64,000 bases of DNA. Origin: Penelope pileata (taxonomy: Eukaryota > Chordata > Aves > Galliformes > Cracidae). The DNA lies in the NCBI GenBank assembly GCA_013396635.1, contig WBMW01005156.1, positions 1 to 64,000 on the forward strand. Reading direction: 5' to 3'. A program made the position numbers and the translations under genes. This document shows, one piece after another, positions 26,879 to 38,525 of this stretch; the stretch's first letter is position 1; each line of letters starts with the position of its first letter. A model generated the notes under the pieces. The model saw nothing but the letters and a program-made list of their open reading frames with translations. It had not been told where the DNA came from and searched no databases.

Positions 26879-28418
26879 CCCAAATGGAGCAGGAATTCTT
26901 CAGTTCAGTAGCATGTTCACTGGATAAGCATAATTCACTTGATTAACCTTTGTGCCAAAGATGCTACAAAGCTGCCAGGGCAGCACCTGGAAGATCATGC
27001 ACTTGGCCCTGAAAGTTGAATTCAGTTCCTGTTGTGTCAATGTGAATCTGCTGTTCACATTGGCCCACAAAGACTGAACGTGCATACATAGACTGAGACA
27101 AGCCAAATTGAAAACCAGTATAATGGAGAGTTTGAACTCAAAAAAAAATCCAGATTTGCAGACACACTTAAATTCCTGCTTTAAATTAGTGATGAAGTAC
27201 TTTGCTGGCACATATAGTTGCGGACGAGCAAGAGAAAGATCTTCGTGAATTAGCCTACTACAGCTGCAAGAGCTAACATTGCCTTAGCACATCCTATAGT
27301 CAGTTCCTAGAGCTGGAGGTAGAAAATCTGTTAAAGTATACTGCAAGAGACACAAGAGATGGATCAAACTGCAAACCATGAAAACTTTGGAAGTGGCTAA
27401 CTAGGACAGCAAAAAAAGAATACAACTCTTTTAAGCTATTTTCATCTCTGATGTCTGCTTTAAATTGCTTGAATATTTAGTTGTGCAGGAAACTAATTAA
27501 TATACTCCTCTGTACATCTTGCTGGCTGGCAAACATTCAGTTTGGTATCTGCTGTCAGTTGGTCACAGCTCACTGAGGATACAAAAGTGTAAGCGCAGAC
27601 TGATGCTCCATTTGTTTTTTTTTCTCTAAGAGTAATGCAATGGCTATGTCAATCAGAAGTTGCTAGGAATAAAAGCAAAATATAAAAATAAAAAATATAT
27701 ACTTAACCTCAAATTCCTCTTTTTTAGCTGATTGATCGCATTCTATTTTTCTGAGCATTTGCACTGTTTCGGTATGGCTTACTAGCATACATTCAAAATC
27801 AAGATAACATCATTTAAGTCAAGGAATCATGGGAATCTACTTCCCAGCAAATCTCACTATTGCTAGCGCACTTTGATTAAATGTATGGTTAACTATGTCT
27901 TAGACAATCAAGGTTCTGGTTTTAGTCATGCTTTTGCAAAGCAATCATGGAAAAATATACACAGAAAAGCTGTAAACCTGACAGAAAGAGAAATGACGAA
28001 GAAATGGTGAAATCCCACTGGATTCAAGTGTAACGAAGTATAATGTAGAATCTTTAAAATAACAGCTTTTTTCTATCCGCTGAAATTATTTAGAAAAGTT
28101 ATTTTGAAAAGCATATATGCTTCCAGAGGCTTGCACCTGTAATGTACTGATACAATTATGAATTCTACTTCATGTGAATTTTCAGTAACTGTTTATAAGA
28201 AAAAAAGTTCTTAAGCTGAAATGTGTTTCAATGACCATTCAGTAAAAAGTGCTGGAGTGACCCTTAAGGCTGGGATCGGGCCACTTCATTCTTCTTTGCA
28301 GAAACTAACCCCAAAGCCACAGCTGTTCTTCTTCTGCCCCTTCTGTTCCTTTTCATTTTCTAAAGTTTCTCAGTGCTTCTAAGGAATACAGGAGACTTCT
28401 GTCCAACTGATGTCTAGA

Positions 28419-28438
28419 CTGTGTGTCTAGACACACAG
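28419..28438. repeat. Perfect 20-bp palindrome
   Basis: CTGTGTGTCTAGACACACAG reads the same on both strands and is centred on CTAG. A shorter palindrome, TGTCTAGAC-like, sits just upstream at 28411-28419. It could extrude a short hairpin or bind a dimeric protein, but nothing here shows a function. Confidence 0.9.
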
Positions 28439-29174
28439 CTCATTCAGGAGCTTCCCTCACAGTCCTCATGGGAAGGCCTATGTACGCAGTTAGACACACA
28501 GAATGACACAGCAGGGGCCAGAAATCTAACATCTTGAACGGTCAGTGAGATAGAGAATTAAACTTAAATGTGAAAATGGGCATCCTTACCTTCATGACCA
28601 TCCTCAGTTACACCTAATAGCTGCAACTCCTGTTCTCACAAAGCTGGCTGTTTGTAGCCCAAGAACATGTGACTTAGTGCGTATCTCTTTTCCCCACATT
28701 TCTCACTGACCAGGAGGCCTGACTTTGCCTCAGTGCATTTTGCCTTGAAACACATCACTTAGTCCACAACACACAATACTGAATTGGATGCCAGTTCGAA
28801 AAGCAGATGCTCAAAACCAATGTCATTTTCTGTCACACTCATACAGAAGTCCCTTTGTCACCATAAAAATCTAAAAATTCAGTCCAATAATTCCAAACAT
28901 TTAGTTAAAATGCATTTAACCTGAAACAAAATAAAAATTAAGCTTATGTGCAGAAAAGCAAAAACAAAAATCAAATAAAAAGAATCTAACAGAAATAGAA
29001 ACCAGAATAAATTTCTGAAATACCTTCTCCTTCCTTCTCTTGCAATAAGCTATCTGAAAAATCATAATATACTTTATTTAAACTTTGCTGCACAACTGTA
29101 ATGAAGTAAAAAGAATATATGCACAACAACTTCGACCTGGATGTTTCAACACCAGCCAAGACAACTACTTTCTT

Positions 29175-29192
29175 AATAAATAAATAAATAAA
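29175..29192. repeat. (AATA)n microsatellite
   Basis: Four and a half AATA units. A simple repeat with no further content. Confidence 0.9.
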
Positions 29193-30713
29193 CAAGCAAA
29201 TATTGCAAAATGATTAGCGGGTGATTTTTAAATGCTGTCACTCAAAATGCTTTTGGCATCTCCTCAGAGCACTCTCCTTTACTTGGTCTACATAACCACT
29301 TTCCACACTTGGCCCTACTTTGCCCCACCGCTTCATAGAGAAAGTAGTACCATCATTCTCACTTTCAAGATTTTCTTGTACTCAAACAAATTATGGTACA
29401 AATATGCTTGAAGAGGAAAAAATAACTTCAACTTTCATGTGGAAATCTCATCCCTCCCCCAAATTTCTGTTTTGAATGTGCTAAAACAGAATTTAATGAC
29501 ACATTTATTTGATAAATTGCAGGCTTGTGCTATTCAAGTTTTCAATAACAATTTTGTGATTGTTATTACTCAGAATTTTGGAATTTCTTTGAGCTCTGAA
29601 CAACTTATGCAAACAACTGGTGACTGGTATTCTATATTTCTATTGGTTACTGGGACTTACTCAGGAGAAGTTGGGATGACCTAACTAAATTGTCACTGTA
29701 AACTCTCAAGCCAATATCAGTAATTCTCTTTCATAGTTCTTTTATATTAAAAACCTCAAAAAGAACATGGGAGAAGGAGAATTGTTTTATCTGCTATTTG
29801 AACAAACAACAGTTCAAATGTTGAATCGTAAGTACAGTTCATCAAAATTTACTTTTTAATTAAGATAAATATTTGTGGAAAAAAATCTTTATTGTTTTGT
29901 CTCTTATTTTCACTAGGAGCATATGCATCCTTACTGCTTGTCATATCTTTCTCAATGTCTCCACATTTCAGCCTTACCTAAGACTAAAACCTCAGTGTGT
30001 CCTGTCTCTTTCCCCTTCTCAGTATTTTCTGGGTGATTGTCAAATGTTAAACAAATCACTAAAAGGAACTCTAAAAGATAATTAAGACCCTATAAGTTTC
30101 AAGCATGGAGGTCTAAGTTAACATCCCCAGGGAGATAGGTGTAGGTAGAATTCAAGCATTCTGACACGAGATAGCTGGCTTACTTAGCATTCCTGGAGCT
30201 GAAGCACAGCTCTTTTGTCTCTCAGCCAAAGAGGGTAATAGGAGACAAGAGGAATAAGGGAGATTGGGTTGCAGTTGAAACTGGTGATCTCACAATACAA
30301 AGAAAACAAGATTTCTGAAGGAAATCTGGCTTTATTAGCTTTAGCATTATGTTTCTGCCAGCTGGTAGTATGTGTGACTTTATTTAAAAAACAAGAGTGT
30401 CATGATTCCATTTCAATCAGATTTCTATGAGGTTAAAAATGTAAAGAAAAAGAAATAAAAATGAAGAAAAAACTTACAAGAGAGAAATGACATCTTCTAT
30501 GGCAGTATTGTTCTCCCCTTTACTTAGGGGAAAGAAACACTGTTTAAGACTAATGGTAGTTTATACTTCTGGAAGTTAATGCAGTGTGCACAATCAATCG
30601 ATATTTGAACCAAGCTGCAAGGAAGTGTCCTCATTAAGCCTTCATTTGTAGTTCAGAGCTACAGGCTTCAAAGGGGTAAACTTGCCTTTTAAGCTTTCTG
30701 TGTTAGAGCTTAC

Positions 30714-30759
30714 NNNNNNNNNNNNNNNNNNNNNNNNNNNNNNNNNNNNNNNNNNNNNN
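30714..30759. other. Assembly gap, 46 N
   Basis: A 46-base run of N. The flanks are unique AT-rich sequence, with no repeat that would explain the gap. Confidence 0.97.
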
Positions 30760-33286
30760 TTTTTTAAACCAACCTCCTAAAAAATAGTTGAGGTTTTTAA
30801 AAAAACTATAAAATAATCAGAGATGGATGAATCCCGTTCCAACACAATAGCTTAAAGCCAAGAACCTCACCTTCTTAACATAAATTATAATATAAATCTA
30901 TTACTCATACTATAGTAAGAATTATAAATAAAAATATGTAATATTTAATAAATTTATTTCTCACTCTTTATTCCTCTCAATTTTCTTGAAGAAAGCCCTC
31001 TTACTCTTTCTAAAATGTCAAACTTCAGCAAAACATCAAATATGTGCAAAATGCAATGGAAACAGTTTAGTACTGAATCTAGAACCATCTGGCAGATCCC
31101 ACTGAAATACAAGGTTGTATCACATAGAAATTGAATGAGAAAGCGCAGTATCAGAAATTATTGACATGCTTTGACACCTCTCTCTAATGTTGCATGTAGA
31201 CCCAAAATAAAAAAGCCACCATTTTGACCTACTGGTAATGAGAAACAGCCGGTAACATCCTAGCATCTACAGAGCTGTTACCTTCACTTAGTGAGGACAG
31301 AGCAGTTGCTGTGGTCATCTAGTTACCTTTTACTGGTATAAGAGTTGTTCTTGTAAGACCTCCAAAAATATAACTGTAATTTAAAATAATGAGTGGCGAT
31401 CTGTATGCCTATACTTGAAATCTCACACGGAAAACAAGAAATGTTGAGTTTTTAATATAATTTCTTTTTAAGGAAAGTTGCTACATGTGCTAAATATCAC
31501 AGTATGATAGAGGGTAGGTTATTCTGTACAGCTACTGTAAAGCTATACAACATCCAGGAAAAACATAAAAATGATTTGACAGACAGATTGGAATCACAGT
31601 TAAAGAAGACCTTTCTCAAAGTTGAATGTTCTGAAACTCTCCCTTCCCCTTGTGTTCTAAATGGCATATAGCCTTACCATTGTGCATCACTAAACCAGAA
31701 GTTGCTGAAAATGGTTATGACTAATACAATGTTACTAGATAAAAAGCAGTAGAAAATGTATTTACCCGATACAGTATTTACTTATTCCTCCATTTTTTGA
31801 AATTGCTATTACAATGATCTCTGACCAGGATGAAGACTTAAGTCAATTCTAAATCAAATCCCTGAAAACAAGACTGACACTGATTTGTTTCTGTTCCCAA
31901 ATGCTAACCCAAATGTATTTAAGACTCCAGCACATAGTTAATACAGAAGGAAAGAAAGAACACTGACAAAGCATAGCCACTTATGCAATTCTGCTGAATT
32001 TTTGCCCTCTTTCTTTTCTTCTCCATACTGTCCCCTGATTACTACTCATAGAGTTCAAGGAAAACAGTGACAATTCTAATACATGGCTGAGAAACTTCTA
32101 GATGGTACCATTCTTCACTCTTTACCACAATATCTACACACACTATGTAGAACTGCCTTTACTTTTACTGGAAGTGTTACTTTGATGAAAAGGCATTATT
32201 TTGTTAGACTGGTGCCATGATAGCTTTCCTATTAATATTTCTTTTGAAGCTTCTCAGATCCGTTAAATTGACAGACTTCAAGTACACATGTGGTTAAGAA
32301 AAAAAATAAAAAAAATCCAACATTACTTATCATATAGTCATAAATGATACATCACAGTTGTCTGCCTGTAGCCTGAATAGGAGATAATTGCAATAATGTA
32401 GATAATACTGAATGGCAGCTGGCTAAGTGACTTTTATGGCAATGTCTTTAGATTAAGTATGTGCAGTCCTTTAAAATTTCCAGCCTTATATTCTGTGTGT
32501 ATTTACAGCTTCCAAGCTCTTCTAAGCTAGATAAAATATTTTTTGTATGTGAGTGTATACTTTGTAGTGTTCTGTGTTACGATGCTGTAAATATTTCTTA
32601 GCCATGGGTGGCTATTTCACTATCTACACATCTGTTTGCAACACTGAAAATCTCTTCAGGCATACTGGATGTCTTGAGCAGGATAAATCAGCTGAGATAG
32701 CCTCAGATGACCTGAGAACTTTTTCAGTACCAAACTATGCAATTTAGACAGATTTATGGAACTATTCCAGTTACCACAGCTTTCCTGGACTGCCCTATGG
32801 GTATCAGAATTTCTGCAGTGCTGTGATTTCACACTAGACATGCTTCCCAAGCCAGAAGGGTCCCAGAAAGCAGCCTCTGGCTATCTTCCTTAATTCCTCC
32901 ACTTGGGAAAGTCTCATCTTGCCAGACTGGGGGCGTTACGATCAATTTATACCATTCCAGACCATTTAGCCAACACAAACCAACAGGAACAGATGAGAAA
33001 TTCTTGTTTGCTGTCAGGAAATCTCTCTCCCTTAAAAACAGTACTGCTAAAAGATTGTTTCCTGTAATTGTAATAGCTAAGACATGCTAGTGTTCTATAA
33101 ATGTTTGTAAGTCTAAAGAAATACATCCCGTTGTTAAATACCTCAATTTATTATTAAAAAGAAACAAAACCTGTATGTGTTTTTTTTTGTTATACTTTGA
33201 AAAAATGGAGAACCCTTAAGTGAACACAGCTTTTTGAAACAAGTTTCTCTCCACCAAACAATTGTTTTCCCCAAGTGGTCACTCAC

Positions 33287-33450
33287 CAATATTTATAAGG
33301 GAAGGTCGCTTTGAATGCCACCAGCAGATGAAAAAACAGGAGGGAAGGAGGGTTTTTGTGTCTTCACTGAGCTGGCTGATTCTGCCAAAGTGATAGCCGA
33401 CATTGACATTACACAAGGGAAAAGTTGTCGTAGTCTCACAGTCCCAGCTC
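33287..33450 (-). other. Exon-like block (unproven), minus strand
   Basis: On the minus strand, a T-rich tract (made of TTTTG units) leads to 'ATTGCTGCAGCAG', a plausible splice acceptor. About 164 bases later 'AAATATTG' is followed by GTGAGTGA, a good donor. At least one frame appears open across the block (peptide pieces SWDCETTTTF and GRISQLSEDTKTLLP). I do not recognise the peptide, and the polypyrimidine tract is really a microsatellite, (AAAAC)n on the plus strand at about 33464-33484. It could be a non-coding exon, a coding exon of an unknown gene, or chance. The acceptor position is uncertain by a few bases. Confidence 0.2.
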
Positions 33451-33463
33451 TGCTGCAGCAATA

Positions 33464-33484
33464 AAACAAAACAAAACAAAAACA
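33464..33484. repeat. (AAAAC)n microsatellite
   Basis: About four AAAAC units. It supplies the polypyrimidine stretch of the putative minus-strand acceptor just beside it. Confidence 0.85.
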
Positions 33485-33779
33485 GAAAGAAAAACGTGTG
33501 TTATTTTTCAAATACAACTAATGCCAAAACATTACAACTCCGATCTCTGGAATATAAATAAGGCTTTAATCTTGGCTTTGAAACAGTTATCACAAATCTA
33601 CTTTAAAAATTAGATTCAAAAAGACCCCTAAGAAATTTAATATTCTTCTATAAAATTAACCAATCATTTTGAGGGTTTAGTGGAAAGAAATGGCCATAAA
33701 CATCTTATGTACTCAGTTGGTGGTGGAAAGCAGACAGAAATGACAATTCTGTTAAAATAGAGAAAAGCTGACATTTGAA

Positions 33780-34480
33780 GTGAAGATTGTATACAGAGAA
33801 CGTGGCAGGGAATGACAGGGAATTTTACAGGTGCACGTGGCCTATGGAAAACTTAAGGGAAAGGCGAAGGATTAATGAGGGGTTCCTATTTATTTATTTA
33901 TTTTTTATATTTTTCTAGCATCTGTGTGAATTATTACCTATACGCCTGGTACGTCCTAAAAGAAAAAACTGTGATGAATAAATAAACAGCTCTAGAAATC
34001 TTCAATAGGGTCCTTTACCTTGCAGGGAATATTATCATTGGCTTTTGATACAATTTCTGCTGCAGGGAAAGACTTTCAAAGCTCAGAATGCTGAAGTATT
34101 GCCAGGCGCTCAAAGACCCCCTGCTGTGTGCGTCAAACTAAGAAATCTCTCTGAACTTGTCGAATTAAAAGTCATCTCTCTCTCTTTCTGCAACCCCTGC
34201 ATGAGCTGGGAAGCTCTGTCCTCATTTTTTTAGGCCTTCCACGATAAACAAATGGAGCCTGGAGTATCTTTATTCTTTTCAGGCACATAATTAAAATTCT
34301 TTAAAAAATATAATTGAAGGCAATGAATTTCAAAAGAAGGTTCCAGTTAACAACGAGGCTAGAACAGTTTGAATAGACCATATTGTTTTACTGTTCAATT
34401 GCGTTTCAAAGGTACAAACAAAACAGCTTGTTAAGATCCCGGGTAAGTGTCTTTTATTTATTTAATTTGTTTGTACATCA
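33780..34480. promoter_or_regulatory. Candidate conserved non-coding block
   Basis: This is a guess from sequence texture, not from alignment. The block has few homopolymer runs, no repeat-family match, and a dense mix of motifs typical of developmental enhancers: homeobox-like TTAATGA and ATAATTAAAA, SOX-like ATTGTT, TCF-like TTCAAAG, MEF2-like TATTTATA. An (ATTT)n stretch lies at 33888-33906. A comparison with other bird or reptile genomes would decide. Confidence 0.25.
34066..34442 (+). other. Exon-like block (unproven), plus strand
   Basis: 'ACAATTTCTGCTGCAG' ending at 34065 looks like a good acceptor, and 'CCCGG' followed by GTAAGTG at 34443 looks like a good donor, 377 bases apart. A short frame is open from the acceptor to 34233 (pieces GKTFKAQNAEVLPG and RNLSELVELKVISL) and then stops, so at best it would be a terminal coding or non-coding exon. 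The peptide is not one I know. A second acceptor/donor pair on the same strand follows at 35161-35200, which is mildly supportive of a plus-strand transcript. Confidence 0.2.
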
Positions 34481-35039
34481 AGAAGGTTGCTCCAAACTTA
34501 AACATCTCAGCAGGATTTATGCTTTCTGGAATGTCATAAGACTTAATTACTGAAACAGCAAAGAGAAGTATACTATTAAAATATGAAGAAAGCAGAAGGC
34601 ATTCCTGATTTCTTAAAATCATTATTTATATATCCCCTAAAAAATTAAAGAATATATTTATTGAAGAATTTGTATTTTCTTGGCAAATCTCCTTCATCCA
34701 CCCAAACCATTGTATGTATTCACAACCTTGCAAAGATTTATGAATCTGATCACGCATAAAGTGCTGATTTTCTGTGATCACTATTGCTGTGAAGCATTGT
34801 AATGAGTACTTCTAATAGGTATTTTTGATGATGTCTAGAAAAGAACAAGTACTGCTAGAATGAAATTTCAAAAAATAAAAAAGTAATGCAAAAATAACTC
34901 TTTGGACTTCAGCACCAGGAATTATCACACAGCATTAACTAAATGACAGCAGAAGACAAAACGTTTTTTCAGACTTCCTAGAGAGTTCAAAATCTATATC
35001 CAGTGCTATTGAATATCTCTTTGAGGGTGATCTAACATC

Positions 35040-35560
35040 CCTCTCTATCAAAACAAGAAAAGGTCCAGTTCATGCGTTTTTGCTTTGGTTTTCCATACTA
35101 TGTTGTTTTCAAACTGGTACTTCTGGCTATGAATACCCGCTTAAGATGTATTATTTTTAGGCATTCTCCCCAGGGAGAGAGGAGGTTGAGATGCTTTAAG
35201 GTAAGTTACCACAATTCTTTCAGCATTAAAACCAGAAAGGACTGTGAAGCAAGGCAGCGCCATTTCCACAACTTCTGGCTAGCACCGTGCTTCTGATGGT
35301 CATGATGCCTCTGCGAGACCAAAGGCAGGACAGCTGCTTTTCATCCCTGGAAACAGAGGCCATGGGGAAGGGGAAGGCAGATGGGGGAGCGCTGTACATA
35401 TTCTGCATGGGACTGGCAGAGAGGTGCAAACAGGATCCAATTAGCTCCACGGGGAAAGGCAATGCCAATGTAGATCTAGCGGTAGCCAACTGTGGCTTTA
35501 ACTGCACGGTCAAATAACAGCTCTGCAGCTCAGTGCCAGGACCTGGTAACATTTTCATCC
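35040..35560. promoter_or_regulatory. GC-richer complex block, possible conserved element
   Basis: Sequence around 35280-35540 is clearly richer in G and C than its surroundings and is not a repeat I know. Frames are open on both strands (76 codons plus, 112 codons minus), which is what GC-richer DNA gives. It also holds a 40-base segment, 35161-35200, between ATTATTTTTAG and GTAAGTTA that could be a small exon. I recognise no protein from either strand. An enhancer-like element or a non-coding exon is as likely as a coding one. Confidence 0.22.
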
Positions 35561-38267
35561 ACATTATTTAAAAGTGATTTCTTTCCTGGATTTTTCTTGG
35601 AGTAAAATCTGATACAGTGTAAGGAACAGCCCACTCCATGGGTCATGCTGGACAGGCAATAGAGAATGCACCAAATGCACCAACAGTGTGTCAAGCCTGG
35701 TCTTGATTTTCTGCAGCTGTCTAACATTATCTCAGTGGGCTTTAGATGCCCAGATTCACACATGCCTTCAGGTCACACCCAGAATATGCAACATACAGCT
35801 TCACTTCTACATTAGGCACAAAGTACTTCCACAGACTGCACAGAGTTTAGCCATTATGCTCTGAATAGGACAAAACGCACAACAAATAACGATCCTATCT
35901 CAGACCCAGCAAGACCCCATCTCAGCATGCAACATGCAACAGAAACAAAGGCTATGCCATGTGTTTTTAGCAGTGTTGTCTAGCAGGATGCAGTCTAACA
36001 TTAGAAACAACGAAAAAATAAGGCAGTGCCCACTATGCTTTTTTTCTCCCAGAAACATCACTGCATAAAGAAGCAAACTTGTCTTGACCTCTCCTTTAGA
36101 CATACTTAGGTCATTTATGAAAGCACATCTATCATTTCCAACTGTGCATAATATCTCACTTGCTATTAAATCAACATAAAACCACAGTCATAATTTTAAA
36201 AAAGAACATAAATCAGAAAAAAAAAAACAAAAATAAGAAAAACACACTAATTAGTATCTTCAAGCTGCATTTCTACTATAAAACTGAGTTAATGGAAAAC
36301 ACTGATTATAAAAAGAAACTTATCTTTCACCCAATTTTTCTCTGTAGAATGTGAAGGACACGACAAAAAGAACTGTAACAAAGAGAGTGCATCTGATGTT
36401 TTAAGAAAAAAATACTGTGGCTCAGCATGAGTATTTAGTATCTGTTTGCAGAACGAGTAAAGGCTCCTTTAAGTTCACTGAGCACTCACTCCAAAGTTTA
36501 GGGAAGATCAGTAGCTGAGAAAAAAGAGGCTACTGAAATATGAGTCACATCTAGGAACAAAACTGATCAAAGTCTACTAGGCTGCCAGAGTGTCTTCAGT
36601 TTATTCTATTGCCATACACAGATTACTTGATTGAAAGGTGTGTGGATATAAGGCACCCGGGTTCCTGTGTACTGTCACTGGGCCTGAATTTCTCATTTGT
36701 TATGTCTGACTTACTGTATCGATTTCTTTTTCCTGAGCATCAGCAGCTGAAGTCATTTTTGTAACTTTTAGGAACACATTTACATCAGAATAAACACATA
36801 GTAATTCTCTTCTTCCTTTCAAGCTAAAATTATTATTTTAAGAGCTGCAATAAATTCAAATTATTCCAAATTCTCCAGTCATACTGACACTATGACAGTC
36901 ATGTTATACAGTCACGTGCATTTCATACAGCCATATATATCTTGAGGATCTCAGACATTTCCTTTGGTGGAGAAAAAAAAATCTCTTTTCATGCCACAGT
37001 CACATAAGAGATTAACATGAATAATTTCATAGAACAATTCTGTTAAAATATATTTGCTGCTTATATCTACCATTTTTATGACATGAAACTAATATCTAAC
37101 TCCAGTCAAAAAAAAAAAAAAAAAAACTACCTACAGCAGAAGCCTTCAAGAAATGGTTTTGACAGAGTAATTGAGTACTGTAGATAAAAACTGTTGACAG
37201 GTGTTGGCTTGATAATTTGATACAAAGTACTGCGATTTCAAAAGAGGGAGTAAGTGAATGTAAACCCAAATTATTAGTTCAAAATGAAGTACAAGAACAA
37301 GGCAATGGTGAGTACTTCAGCTGTTCTTTATCCTTTCCAGAAGAGCTACATTTGTATTTCCTACACTGTACAAAGTCAGAATACATCAGAAATGTAGATT
37401 TTTACTGAAATGTTCCTCTTTAACATTCCTGTTTCAGGAATATGCAGATTAATACCTTACTCATACATTTTTCACTGTGCTCTTGTACCATATATTCAGT
37501 AATTTCAACAAAACATGACTTTATACGTTAGATTAGCTGAAGACAAAACAGAACCATGGGGGCACAAAGGGAAGAACTCCTTCCTTGGTGAAGTTAGCTA
37601 CATCACAAACTATATAAATAGTGTTAAAGATATGAAGTGATGCTTAACTTTATTAACAGGTTCAGTCCCTCACATCAGCACTGATTTTAGTCAGTAGCTG
37701 TTATAAAACAGCTCAAAATAAATTTCAAGAACTATTTCATGCTGCTTTCTCCCCCCACTCCCATGAGTCTAGGCAATATGACCCTCTCCACAGAAATACT
37801 GAATATTAAAAATTATTCGAAGTGCTTGAAAATTTCAATTACCATATATTTTGTCTGAGATTAACAGATGGTTATGAGGAAAATAAATAATGAGTAAAAT
37901 AGACCCATCTGGTTCAATTTTCATGTACTTAGTCCAGTTATTAGGCCCAAGGACTTACAACCAAGTTTAGAGTAGGAAAAGAAAAAAAACACTAACTTTC
38001 TAGTAATTCTGCCTGCATATTAAAATTAATTACTAATGATATGAACTAAAACTGAGAGAATTCTTGCTGGTGGCCTTTTTAGAGGATCTATTAAGCTAAT
38101 ATATAATTATAAGCAAGTGCATATTAGAGTCTAGCAAGTCTGATGCCATTCTGTACACATAAGCAAAGAAAGGAAATGATAATACTTGGCAGAAAAATAT
38201 AAGCCTATGTCAAAGCAATTCATTCCCATACCTCAATGTACAGGGTGCTTTCATTGGGATTTACACA
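35561..38267. other. Unique AT-rich DNA, no gene seen
   Basis: No repeat family or exon is recognisable. A 19-base A run sits at 37108-37126, without a retroposed body or target duplication that I can find. Open frames are all under 80 codons. Confidence 0.5.
37108..37126. repeat. A19 homopolymer run
   Basis: Nineteen consecutive A. I looked upstream for a processed pseudogene or SINE body and recognised none. Confidence 0.85.
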
Positions 38268-38525
38268 CATCAGTACGGGTTAGGGGCTGATCTGCTGGAA
38301 GGACCTCAGAAGAGAAGGACCTGAGGGTCCTGGTGGACAACAGGTTGGCCACAAGTCAGCAGTGTGCCCTGGTGGCCAAGAAGGCCAAAGGTATCCTGGG
38401 GTGCATTAAAAAGAGGGTGGCCAGCAGATTGAGGGAGGTGATTCTCCCCCTCTACTCTGCCCTGGTGAGGCCACACCTATAGTACTGTGTCCACTTCTGG
38501 GATTCTCAGTTCAAGAAAGATAAAG
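38268..38525 (+). mobile_element. CR1 LINE internal fragment, both ends missing
   Basis: The fragment matches the CR1 ORF2 region downstream of the palm: 'GGGGCTGATCTGCTGGAAGG', 'GGTGGCCAAGAAGGCCAAAG', 'CCCTCTACTCTGCCCTGGTG', 'AGTTCAAGAAAGATAAAGGA'. It stops abruptly before the C-terminal and 3' UTR parts. CR1 copies normally keep the 3' end, so the missing tail implies a later deletion. The frame is broken. The open frame that starts here at 38487 and continues into unique DNA is spurious. Confidence 0.9.

Larger units (their letters stand above)
21363..33286. other. Unique AT-rich DNA with low-complexity tracts
   Basis: About 12 kb without a gene or a repeat family I can name. Features worth marking are a 44-bp pyrimidine tract (25256-25299), a T16 run (26863-26878), a 20-bp perfect palindrome (28419-28438), an AATA microsatellite (29175-29192) and an assembly gap (30714-30759). 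The block at 22050-22190 is richer in complex motifs than its surroundings. The longest open frame (26900-27211, minus) resembles nothing known to me. Confidence 0.5.

Noticed and set aside
26900..27211. 103-codon minus-strand open frame
   Set aside because: The start is low-complexity and Phe/Lys-rich, there are no splice or family signals, and its length fits chance.
35226..35564. 112-codon minus-strand open frame
   Set aside because: It lies in a GC-richer patch where stop codons are rarer, overlaps an open frame on the other strand, and matches nothing I know. I kept the patch as a possible non-coding element.
37108..37126. Long A runs (also 51240-51257) as tails of processed pseudogenes
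   Set aside because: No gene-like or SINE-like body precedes them and no flanking direct repeat was found.
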